Source of the DNA: Ciona savignyi
Taxonomy: Eukaryota; Chordata; Ascidiacea; Phlebobranchia; Cionidae
Assembly (NCBI GenBank): GCA_000149265.1
Contig: CH002343.1
Coordinates: 152,991-216,990, forward strand
Length of the DNA: 64,000 nucleotides
Reading direction: 5' to 3'
The notes below the pieces were generated by a model. It was given only the letters and a program-made list of their open reading frames with translations. It was not told the DNA's origin and did not search any database. Positions 40,201-50,226 of the stretch are shown here, one piece after another; position 1 is the first letter of the stretch; each line of letters opens with the position of its first letter. Made by a program: the position numbers and the translations under genes.

Positions 40201-42338
40201 CCATTGACCCATTCACACGTGTTTGATTTTTAATTTTAAACTCAATATTACGTATTAAAACCAAAGTTATACTACATATCGTAACCATTTAAAAACTATA
40301 GCCTATGTTAAAACGACCGATATAACTTTAGATTATATTTATACATGCTAAACGAAATGTCCGGATTCCAAATACAAACTTATTTTAACTCGCCGGTAAG
40401 CAATCTTAGATTATAAATTTGTTTTTGTATAAATTGTTATTAAAAAAAATACGCCGTTATCTTTATAAATCCATTTCTCGCGTTCTGCCGTTACCTGAAA
40501 ATCGCATTTCAAAGAAACACTTCCCTATTATCTTACATTCGCATCGGCGATTGTGGCGTGTTAAATGAGTCATCTAAAAGAATTACGCGTATTCTCCGTT
40601 TGGTAAGGGGCGTTCAATAAAAGTACACACAGGCCCAAATTAAGTTTAACAATGGAAAGTTGTTTGCGCCTTACTTAATGAAGTCGTATTGGAGTTGGGT
40701 AGTAATCAATATTTTTTCATTATACACCCTTGTTGTTGTGCAAAAATATTAAAAATATGCAAAAAAACTTATAAGTCTCAAAGCGACAGCCTGCAAATCG
40801 GAAAAAAAAACACAGAACTCCTTTCACTATTAAAATTTATTTATATCCATCCATCGTCGCAATTAAAACAATGTCAACGTTATTCTATATAAGGGGCTTT
40901 CCACGCATTCGAATGCCGACGTGTTTGTTTTATCTTGCCGCCGTAGCTTGCGGTTGCCGACGCAATCTTTCAAATAATTAAATAACAACAAGACGAATTC
41001 GTAGTGCCATAAAGATATATGGTGATTCACTAATAGGGAACAATTCGTAGCGAGTGTGCCAAGTCTGCTAATTTTTGGCGAATTAAAAGTTGGTTACAGC
41101 TAAATAAATTTATGCCGTCTTGGCGCCACCCCAGTTTTCGTTTACAACGGAAAAAATCGACGCCTATGGATGTGCATGCTACAGTGCAATACAATAACTT
41201 TATGTGTCAAATTATACCTTTATACAAATATTACAGTATATTTCATAGAATTTAATTTACTTTGTTGTTTTCAGTATCTTTAACACTGTCTTATAAGAAT
41301 TTGTTTTTTATTATTAAGAGTCTAAACAAAATTTTGTTCTAGTACCTTAGGCTTTTAAAATGTATAGAACAGTTATGTTATTTTGGATCTTATTATGCCC
41401 CGCTAAGTTTTAAGTTTTTCAAAAATCCATATGTAACTTATTACTACTAGTGCTGTTTAAATAGGCTAACTGAAAAGAATTTCTAAAATAAATTACAGCA
41501 AAATATTTCTGTGTATAAAGCATTTGGCCAATTTACTATATTAATATCACTATATGTTGGAAAGCATTTATCGAGTTTTATATTTTGATTTAACAGATTT
41601 AGTTAAGGTTTTCTAAAGGTATCTTTGATTTTTATATTTCACTATTTGTAATTTTTATTGTAGCAATAGCTAAAAAACACCAAACCTGTATCCAGTGTCG
41701 GAGACTTTTTTGAAAACAGCGAAAACTTGGCGGTACCCCCAAAAGTCGTGGTTGAACCAAACCCTTTAAAACCATTTGAGCTTGTTGTATCAGCTGTTGG
41801 TTTCAACCCCCCAAACCCTGAAAAGGCTCCAGCTGGTGATACCTGAAAAATAAGTAAACCTGAATGAGATATTGTAAAACTCCCATGGTACCCTATTGTA
41901 TTGGGTCACATTTTACTTAAACTTTTTATTAAAAAAAATTTAAAATATTTAAACAATTTACAAATACGTTACTTGATATGTGTTATGCAACTAACTGTAG
42001 TTTTTTTGGGTTTTCCTGATTACTGCTTTAATTACAGAACCATGCTAATTTTTGGGTATATACAGACAATCACACTCCCCAATTTTTAAAACTTTTGCAG
42101 ATGTGACTAGCATGCTATATAAACTTTTTAAATCATTGCTCTTTGTGAAGCCCATGATGCTAAACTGTTTAACCCAAATTACCTCCTTTTTATCAACAAC
42201 CCTTCTTTTTGCTTTCTTAAACACCCTGGTCTTGAGGACATCAGCTCCAGCAGGGGTGAAGATGCCTGCATCCTCTTTTTCATCTTCTTCCTCCCAGTTT
42301 TGATCCGTGAGGTATTTATCGGCTACTCTCTTCGCCAT
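34236..42338 (-). CDS. NUP50: Nucleoporin NUP50, 8 exons, about 450 aa
   Basis: Exons in coding order: 42183-42338, 41686-41842, 38072-38187, 37166-37284, 36424-36823, 35805-35884, 35301-35541, 34236-34319. The N-terminus MAKRVADKYLTDQNWEEED and KKAKRR match NUP50. FG-type motifs (FSGFGG, FKGFGS) follow. DLDYNHHLSALNKSVTQWIV and CDLTPIFKDYQKHL are the conserved central segment. A 7-residue repeat region of the LQPTSTP type is next. The C-terminal Ran-binding domain runs from FYTKKCKLFYMK through LVRADTSLGN-like residues to MLIRVKTSDEADELVEIL. NUP50 sits on the nuclear side of the pore and helps importin-alpha cargo release. The start of exon 3 uses a weak acceptor, but it is the one that keeps phase (total 1353 bases, 451 codons); 38215 breaks the frame. 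The donor after exon 7 (GTCGGA) is weak. Length fits human NUP50 (468 aa). Confidence 0.9.
34495..34800 (-). repeat. tRNA-derived composite SINE, inverted copy in NUP50 3' flank
   Basis: TTAGTAAGCGCGTCGCCTTT, TAATAGCTCCGGTAAGCCGA and GATAAACATGAATATC occur in the order seen in the copy at 27428-27735. It lies in the last intron of NUP50. A more diverged copy follows at about 35000-35250. Confidence 0.65.
36640..36795 (-). repeat. NUP50: Coding minisatellite, 21-bp period, in NUP50
   Basis: Encodes about eight 7-residue units such as NTPLQPT, NKPLQPT, SAPLQPM, STPLQPT, STTLLPT and RTPLQPT. On the plus strand the units read as GGTTGTAATGGTGTGCTGGTT-like 21-mers. Unit number is likely to vary between individuals. 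Confidence 0.8.
39879..41168. mobile_element. hAT-like non-autonomous DNA transposon, about 1.29 kb
   Basis: Flanked by identical 8-bp direct repeats GATGTGCA at 39871-39878 and 41169-41176, the duplication length typical of hAT elements. The ends are imperfect inverted repeats (left CACTGGCGTCCATT; right, reversed, CATAGGCGTCGATT), with inner GGGGTGGC motifs near both ends. The interior is AT-rich and has no transposase frame. It includes a short repeat with CACACGTYGATTGTT near 40135-40215. It lies in the NUP50 intron between exons 2 and 3. Confidence 0.8.
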
Positions 42339-44326
42339 CTTTTGTCGGAAGATCAAGTTTTATCACAAGGATGGGCTTAACTCGAATAAGTGATTTACAA
42401 ATTCTCCAAAGCTTTATGAAGCTCTCAGTGGAACGTATACAATATCACTTAAATATCATGCACTGGTGCAATGATTTAAATCTGCTTCACAGGCTGTATT
42501 TTTAAAGGTTTGCACCTAAAATTCTACATGAAACCTAAAAATAAAACAATAGTTTTAACTTTCAACAAATATAAGGAATGAAAAATATTGCATTATTTTT
42601 ATAACATGGCAGAATGATGCAAAAAAATTGTTTTAACATTTAGGTTGATACAGATGAAATATTTAATTGACAACAAATTACAAAAACTAGTGTAGTATTT
42701 GACAATCTTTTAAAAAAACTGGTAAATTTTCAAAACCAAAACATACTTTTTATTTTATCAAGAAGCTAATCACAACTTTGGCATGCTACTAAAAATGCAT
42801 ATCATACAATATTAATAATAATTGTGGGTTGGTGCTCTTGATGTTAAGTGTTTTATTATCGCGTGTTAAACAAATATTTTGTTTACAACTAGTATCAACA
42901 CCCATAGCCTAAAAATATTCATACACATAAAATGTTGCTTCTATTTAAGAGAACATTGTACAAGATGATCTCATATTTTTACTATACAGTCATAGATGTC
43001 CATCGAACGGTAAAATTAAAAATGCATTTTTTAGGAAGTCTTAGGCGTATTGGAGTCTCAACTAATCACGAAAATAAACTTTTGACAGCAGCTTATAAGT
43101 AGAAGCGTAAAAAATATTTAAATCTCCATCAAGCAAGTTTGTATTCATCAGTGTTTGTATTGCATTGTTGACCAGCATGGGTGAATATCAGACAAGAATA
43201 ACAAAAATGATTCACTTTGATGAACATGAAAAATGAGTAATCATAGCAGAGTATCAGTGGTGAACTGTAATATCTACAATATGCACCGGCACTAGCAATT
43301 TTCGCAGATATGATACAGTTTGTTTTAGAAGTAAAAGGCGAAAATATAAAACTGTGTGGAGATGTAGGTAAGAGATAAGTCATTATACATGAACCAGAAC
43401 TTCAATGGGATTTTGTCTATATGTGATATTACTAAAAATCACATTAACATAATTTAACTTTATGATCAATTTTCGCATTTATAGTTGTTTGTTCTGGTGT
43501 TATAAGCATGGCATGTTATTGTCATTAATATATTGCAAAAACACAAAAAAAGATATAAAATATATATAATATATACAAACTTAAAATCCCTGGATTATCA
43601 AACACAACTCACAGAATATGGGCAAGATTGGCTTTAAAAAAAAATTGACAAACTTACATTGCATAATAATATTTATTATCAAACATAACTATAGCCATTG
43701 CTAGTTTATTTTCATTTCATTTCATCAACATAATAAAGTAGATCGCTTATAAATAAGCAAAATGTAATACAAAGTAAAAGTTTAATCCTAACAATAATGT
43801 ACGTTAAAGTTAAATGAATTACTTTGATTTTAACCAAGTGGGTGAATATATGCTACGGTACAGTACCTGNNNNNNNNNNNNNNNNNNNNNNNNNNNNNNN
43901 NNNNNNNNNNNNNNNNNNNNNNNNNNNNNNNNNNNNNNNNNNNNNNNNNNNNNNNNNNNNNNNNNNNNNACGGTACTGTACGTGATCACAAAAGCGTCAT
44001 GAAAGATCTTGCAAACAAACAAAGCAATTATTTGATTGTCATAAATGTATCATAAACTATTAGCTAAAGCAGAAGATTGCATTGTTGCGAAAAATGGTCA
44101 CTACTTAAAGTAAAAAATAAACTAATTTCTACAAATCACCAACCCAATATAAAGTAAGGAAGTGAGGGTGAAAAAATAAACAAATGTTTTTCTTAGAAAA
44201 ATTTATAAATCACTAACCAAACCTAATTACAGTTGGGTATACAATTTTTAACCAATTCCTTTTAAATTTTAGTATTTCTCTCATTGCACCTTTTAATTTG
44301 AACCGAATAAAATATTAAAAACAATT
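42339..44326. other. Intergenic region between NUP50 and the PDZD8-like gene
   Basis: AT-rich sequence with no supported gene, interrupted by the assembly gap. I found no C1-domain exon here that could extend the PDZD8-like protein. A minus-strand ATTAAA near 44292-44297, about 30 bases past its stop, may be its poly(A) signal. Confidence 0.5.
43870..43969. other. Assembly gap of 100 N
   Basis: Exactly 100 undetermined bases. The flanks are short inverted repeats: GTACAGTAC just left and GTACTGTAC just right. Round length suggests a placeholder of unknown true size. Confidence 0.95.
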
Positions 44327-46618
44327 TTACATGGAAGGTTGATTTGCCGTCATGATGATGGTTGTGTCTCCGAAACAATATTCCAATCGAAATCCACTTC
44401 GGTGACGGAATGTCTCGCTCAATCGACTTCGAAATTCCAGCAGAGATTTCAGCGGTGGTGTTATCTTGTACTGGCGGGTGATTCGGTGCGACGTGGTCAG
44501 ACGGCTCTGCATCTCGATTTCGAATAGTGGGATGGCAAGGTTGCCCATCAGCTTAGCGGGTGAGTATTCAGCCATGGGTTGGTTTTTCGACGCAAACCAG
44601 AACCTAATGTTTAAATATTTATCATCACCTGACGTTTCCAAATTGAATTTCTCGTTTTTCCACGAATAATCATTCAACCTTGTTGGAGCGTTGGTGGTTT
44701 TGTAGACAACAGATGTTTTGGTCACCTTTGCGAATTTTAGTCGATCCGAATTTGCTTCTTGGCCACTCGAGGTCGTGGTGCGTACAGAAGAGGTTCTACT
44801 TCTTGTGGCTGAAACCTCGTTTACAGACAAATCTATTCCCGGAGATAGCGGGGAAGCCATGGACTCTTCACCTAATGGGGGCACAATGTCGGGTTGCGTT
44901 GGTTTCAAAGCTGTTTTCTCGATTTTCAACAGCTCAGTGTAATCATCTGTGTCCAAATCAGAGTAATCGGATTCTGTATCATCATCACTGTGCATATAAT
45001 TCATATCCACAGTCGAAAAGCTTTCTCTCATGTGTAATTTATCAGGAAAAGAGCCAAAATCAGATGTTTGAGATAACTTGCTTGAGGGTCTGAACCGTTG
45101 AACTTTGAATCGAAATCGTTCGTTCTTGTTTCGAATACTTTCAATCACTGCAACAGCTTGACTAAGTGAGAGGATTTCGGTTCCGTTAATCTCTTGAATC
45201 CTATCTCCAGCATGGATGCCTGACTGTTTGTATGGTGACCTGTTTTCCGTGAGTGATTTAACATGAACTGAAGTTTTCGCTTCCCCGTCGGGTTTAAGCG
45301 ACGGCAGCTCGTGCAATGTTGCACTGAAGTTCCGAGTTACCATGAGGTAGGATAATGTGGAAGGGACGACTTTGCGCAGTTTAATCCTCCGCTTAGGTGT
45401 GCTGACCCTAAGTAGGTCAGGTGTGGGTTCGGAAGTATTAGGAGTAGCAAGTTTTAACAGCTCCGACGTTGACGTGATTTTCTCATTTTTTGTTGAACTG
45501 TTTGGAAAGGTTGAAAAAAGTCTTTTGCGTTCAAATGTTTTTCTATTCTCTTTTCCTACGTTGTTTATTTCTGGTTTTCCTTTTTGGGGTGACCCAAAAA
45601 AACTTTTTTCTGCTTTGTCTTCATCGAGTAAAGGCTGTTCTTCACAGGAGACTCCATCTAGCGACAAAGTTGCAAACACAACAGCATTTGCATCGGTATC
45701 TTTGGGAATAAGTAACCTGGTGCAAGCTGCAATTACAACCTCAACTGATGTCAGATTAACACGGATTTCATTGACTTCGTCAGCAGAATGACGTTCTATG
45801 TGTTGAAAGGAGAAGAACGGGGTGTATCGGAGTTTATAGTGCGGGAAGGTGTGCTTTTTCCGGATTGTTCTGCGAATTTGATTTACAATTAAAGAACCAA
45901 GCTGAGGGAGTTGTCTTGATTCAACACTCGTGTCCACTTCAAATTTAATCTCAGGTTCCTCAACAAAACAAACTGACCAATTGGCACATGGGAATCTAGA
46001 AAACTGGACACGGACACTGCCTTTTAAATACTTGATTCGAATCGACACAAAAGCAGTTTTTCCAAACACCAAATCTACGTCAACAGCAAGCCGTAACTTT
46101 CCATCATATTCAACATCAATGTCAATAGTGAGGTTATCGGGTAGAGGCCCATCTATCTGGCATCTGGGGTCATCCATTGTTACCCCATGAATGATCGGCA
46201 AATTATTTCCAAGTTCTATTTCATGGACTTTTAACGATTGTAGGAAACGACTTGCAGCCTTTGTTTCCATTAGCTCCATCAGTTCAACGTTTATTTTCTT
46301 TAAAACCCATTTGTGGAGGTTGGTAGAGTTTCTCCACTCGTTAAACACAAAGAAGATGATCATGTTGATAAACCTACAGGTCTCCGGCTGCCTCTCCGAA
46401 TTCTCCGACTGTAAATTATCGTGGAGTAACTTTCCAGTTGTCATATTTTTGAAAACTTTCGACTTTACAGGTGGATAGATGGACTTGGTATACTCATGGA
46501 AAAGATAAAGAACAACTCCAACCACAGTGAGAGCTCCCAGAATAAACGAGATGGTGATTGCACTAAGGTATTGCACGGCTTCAGTTATATTAGACAGAAT
46601 AGAGATTAAACCGCCCAT
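44327..46618 (-). CDS. PDZD8: PDZD8-like SMP/PDZ protein, intronless, 763 aa
   Basis: One uninterrupted frame from ATG at 46618 to the stop at 44327. Residues about 21-40 form a membrane anchor (ITISFILGALTVVGVVLYLF). Residues about 81-275 are an SMP lipid-transfer domain (CRFINMIIFFVFNEW, VDLVFGK, PQLGSLIVNQIRRTI, KHTFPHYKLRYTPFF). A C2-like segment follows, then a PDZ domain at about 418-510 (SGIHAGDRIQEINGTEI) and a second C2-like region at about 640-755 (SWKNEKF, YLNIRFWF, YCFGDTTI). PDZD8 acts at ER contacts with late endosomes and mitochondria and moves lipids.

Vertebrate PDZD8 (about 1150 aa) continues with a C1 domain and a Rab7-binding coiled coil; this protein stops right after the second C2-like region. 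That could be ancestral, a secondary loss, or a retrocopy. No obvious donor was seen near the stop. Confidence 0.9.
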   Translation of the reverse strand: MGGLISILSNITEAVQYLSAITISFILGALTVVGVVLYLFHEYTKSIYPPVKSKVFKNMTTGKLLHDNLQSENSERQPETCRFINMIIFFVFNEWRNSTNLHKWVLKKINVELMELMETKAASRFLQSLKVHEIELGNNLPIIHGVTMDDPRCQIDGPLPDNLTIDIDVEYDGKLRLAVDVDLVFGKTAFVSIRIKYLKGSVRVQFSRFPCANWSVCFVEEPEIKFEVDTSVESRQLPQLGSLIVNQIRRTIRKKHTFPHYKLRYTPFFSFQHIERHSADEVNEIRVNLTSVEVVIAACTRLLIPKDTDANAVVFATLSLDGVSCEEQPLLDEDKAEKSFFGSPQKGKPEINNVGKENRKTFERKRLFSTFPNSSTKNEKITSTSELLKLATPNTSEPTPDLLRVSTPKRRIKLRKVVPSTLSYLMVTRNFSATLHELPSLKPDGEAKTSVHVKSLTENRSPYKQSGIHAGDRIQEINGTEILSLSQAVAVIESIRNKNERFRFKVQRFRPSSKLSQTSDFGSFPDKLHMRESFSTVDMNYMHSDDDTESDYSDLDTDDYTELLKIEKTALKPTQPDIVPPLGEESMASPLSPGIDLSVNEVSATRSRTSSVRTTTSSGQEANSDRLKFAKVTKTSVVYKTTNAPTRLNDYSWKNEKFNLETSGDDKYLNIRFWFASKNQPMAEYSPAKLMGNLAIPLFEIEMQSRLTTSHRITRQYKITPPLKSLLEFRSRLSETFRHRSGFRLEYCFGDTTIIMTANQPSM

Positions 46619-49600
46619 TTTAAATTGTTAATCACATGAATATTAAAATTATAGGTAATTAATTAGGTGACAAGAAATTAGTGTTTACATTCTGAAAAGT
46701 ATACAACATGGTTTATAGAAGAGTACCGGTATTTAAAAATCACAGGCTGAGAAGTTTAGCCAGTTTTGCCTTTAGAAAAGTATGACACCAATTTTGGTAG
46801 TATAAATTAATTTGAAGTATTATGGAGAACAACATAGCTAGACTGTGAACGAAAATAAGGTGCTAATATTGACTTATGCTAATTCTACAATTCAGAGTTT
46901 AACAAGCAATGTTAAAAATGATTTTTGCAAACTTCTCAGCACAAATAAATATCTTTGGATAATATAAAAAGCTTACTGATCAATTAATTTCCAAAGTTTA
47001 CAATTGTGTGTTACAAATAGCCAGTAAGCCTTTTAGAACTGTAAAATGTCACTACATATTAAGTTACAATGTTAAGTTTGGTAATTTAATGTGCAATTAA
47101 ATTGTACTTGCTAGAACTTAAATGATGCTGCATTATTTAATTAATCATCCGCATGTATCAAGCAGCCCACATGACAAGCGTTTCCTGCCTTAACCACTAC
47201 AAACCAAAGTTGACAGGCAGATTAATCTACAACAAAATTTATTTGTTGTAGAGCAGTTAAACCCTTTGCCTAATAATTTATAAAGTTTTTGCAACATGTA
47301 TATATTTACATATAAAAGTGTGGTGTGTGGTGTAAATGTTATTCATTATCTATGTGCTGTATTGCACCTTACAGTATGTTTTTTGGTTAGTTACTACAAG
47401 ATTCGCATCATAGAATTTGCCCTTAATTGTTTTGACCGAAAACTAAGTCACAAATACACCGGAGAGGGGGAAATGAGTTTATACTCTATTTTACTGATGC
47501 ATAAGTGTTTTAATGCTTTTCTGAGCAGAATCAAACAACATTTTTTGATATTTATAGAAAATGTACTTGTAGGAATGTACATACTATTTTTCAATTAGGA
47601 CCAGAACAAATGTTTTTAAAATATACAATCTAAGCCGAATTGCTAATTTTTATTAGTTCTGGCTATGAATAAATATATGTTGAGAGTTTGAATATCCACA
47701 TGCATCGGTCTTCCGTAATAAAAATGCTCAAAAAAAAATACTTTGCAAATCAGAATTAATTAATATTTTTAGATATTCAGAAGTAGTTTATATATAAGAT
47801 TGTGTACATCAAGTTTTTACTTGTATATTACAATAATTTTGGTGTTACCACCACGTCACATATAGAATTGTATAGACAGAAAACAAAGCGATTTTATTTA
47901 GTATAACAAATTCACAATTTTTATCTTAAACCCACATGTTACATAAAGGCATAGTGACACTTGGTTGACATTCATTCCAATTTGTACTTCATTAAATATC
48001 CTCTTTGCACATTTCTGTAACTATCTTCGCAAGGAATTAAGCTCGACAAATTAGTTAAAATGAATAAACAACTACTGAGAATAACACATTGTTATTTCCA
48101 TAATACTAATTAGTAATCACTAACTTCATTAATAAAAACAGAGTTCACAAAAACCTAAAATAACGGTACCAACTGGTAAGAGCTGTAGCTTTGTATTTCT
48201 TTTCCATGGTTTCAAATTTCTGCCTTTTAGCATTAAACTAAATTTTCTGCCCTTCAAAATTAAACGGAAGTGTTCTGTTACTTCTGTGCGAAATATTCTA
48301 ATGAAGAAAAGCTACAATTAAATCTGGGGGAGTCCGATAATAATTAGCTAGTAGTGATTAATCTCTGGTTAAGCACCAACTTGTATATTTTTATAATATT
48401 ATTAATGTTTTTTTTTATTTATTTCACGCTATTAAATATTTATCTTTTAGTATTTTGCTTTAATTCAAAGTTAAAACCATTTTATCCAGCAAACATTACG
48501 CCAATAAAACAATAACACTGACAGAAAAAAACAACCGAAACTACAAGAAACCTACATCCCACATCAGCAGCACAGAAACCGGGAAAAATACGTAACTTTA
48601 CATCCAGTACTAACAAGGTTACGCAAATATTGCACCCATGTCAAATAGGAAAATCGTGAGGCAGTCTGCACATACTACCCTAATTTAAAATCTCTAATTA
48701 TTATCTACAAATACAGAGAACGCATGAGTGATCACACGAACATCGAAATTATAGATCGGATTTTTTAATTTCCAGTTATTTTGGGCAGTTCGCCTTATTA
48801 ATAAATGTGATCAACGTTTGGCGTTAAAATACTGTCAATGGTTGATATAGATCGTTCTCACAGCAATAAGGTTACCTCTCACAACTTGTTAGTCACGTAT
48901 GTCCAAATTTAAGAAATCGCCTACCGGTATCGAAATTTTTAGTGTGTGGCCTACTGATACAGTCTTCTCCCGAAATTATTCTGTTTTGTGCAACGCGTAC
49001 CTTATACTTCTTTGAACATATTGAAATTCCAAACGTTGTAAGTTCCAACACAGTGTAATTGCTTGATATTACACACGAGCTATCCTATCATACGTTACGT
49101 TTACGTGTATAAAAACTGTACTGATTTCCGCACCCACATCAATAGGGTAAACAATCTAGAAAGGCTGAAGCAGCAAAGTTTAATTTACAATATTCAAAGT
49201 TATGCAACATTTCCATAACAGGTACATAACTGGCAATTTTTAACAAGGAAGGCAATAAAAAAACGAATATACATGGCAATATCCTACATTAAGCAAAACT
49301 TGATGTATATGCAATTTCCAGATGTACACATGCTACATTTTAACTGCGAAAAATATCAAACAACCCCCCCCCCAAGTTTAACACTTAAATAAAGTTTTTC
49401 CAAAATTTCACTTTCAAAATTTAAGTCTAATTTGTAAAATAATGCAATGATATGCGGAATAAACCATCAAGGCATATTAAGACTGTTTACACATTCAAAA
49501 GGAAGAAAAACATGGTACATGGCACAAATACAGTCCTTAGATACATATGTAGTAAGGACTATGGTGCAAACATGAACAATAACAACCAAATCCTTGCAGC

Positions 49601-50226
49601 AATATTTCAAGGTGAACATACATATCGTACAAATAGCGACAATGTAGCAACGGAACAATACAGCGCATTGTGACATAACAAGCAAAACGTTTGTACAAAT
49701 ATACACAGTGGAAAGGTGCCGAAAACACAAGATGGAAACGATTTGGACAAATTGCAACAATTCAACACTGGATTGCAGAGCAATACACAAGGGCAGACAA
49801 ATAGCACCAGCATTATAGGAAAATAAGAACACTGGTAGAAAAAGGCAATATGTTTGCAAGCTTAATAAAATATTATAACAATCAGCTTTTGATAAGAATG
49901 AACTTTATTTTATAGATTTTGAAGAAATAAAATTAAAACCTGTGGTTAAGTCTACCATACCTTAAATATAGGCTGCTGTCAAGCATCACAATTCCAAATA
50001 TTCTCAGTTAAATTATCAAGGCAATTAAAAAGTGTTTAAATTCGGTCATTATTACTTCAAATATAAAATGTTTTACTTTTTAAATTGTGCGAAAAGTACA
50101 TAAATGCAGTGTACAGTGCAGACACGAGTAGTTGGCAATGGTTTAAAGCAGGTGTGAAATGAGCAGATTAACAGAGAAGGGTCAGGTACATAGAGCAAAG
50201 AAATAAAGAAAAGTGTTTAGGGGAGT
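46619..50226. other. Intergenic region between the PDZD8-like and FBXO25/32 genes
   Basis: No supported gene. The part nearest 50226 is probably 3' UTR of the F-box gene: a minus-strand AATAAA lies near 49912. A C-run of eleven is at about 49363-49374. Open frames at 47296-47598 (plus) and 49467-49859 (minus) show no family features. Confidence 0.5.

Noticed and set aside
45357..45791. 144-codon plus-strand frame
   Set aside because: Antisense shadow of the PDZD8-like coding sequence.
47296..47598. 100-codon hydrophobic plus-strand frame
   Set aside because: AT-rich, no homology features, no splice or promoter support.
49467..49859. 130-codon minus-strand frame, with an overlapping plus-strand frame
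   Set aside because: Cys/Leu-rich translation of an A/C-rich plus strand. No ATG context, family match or splice sites; more likely 3' UTR of the F-box gene.
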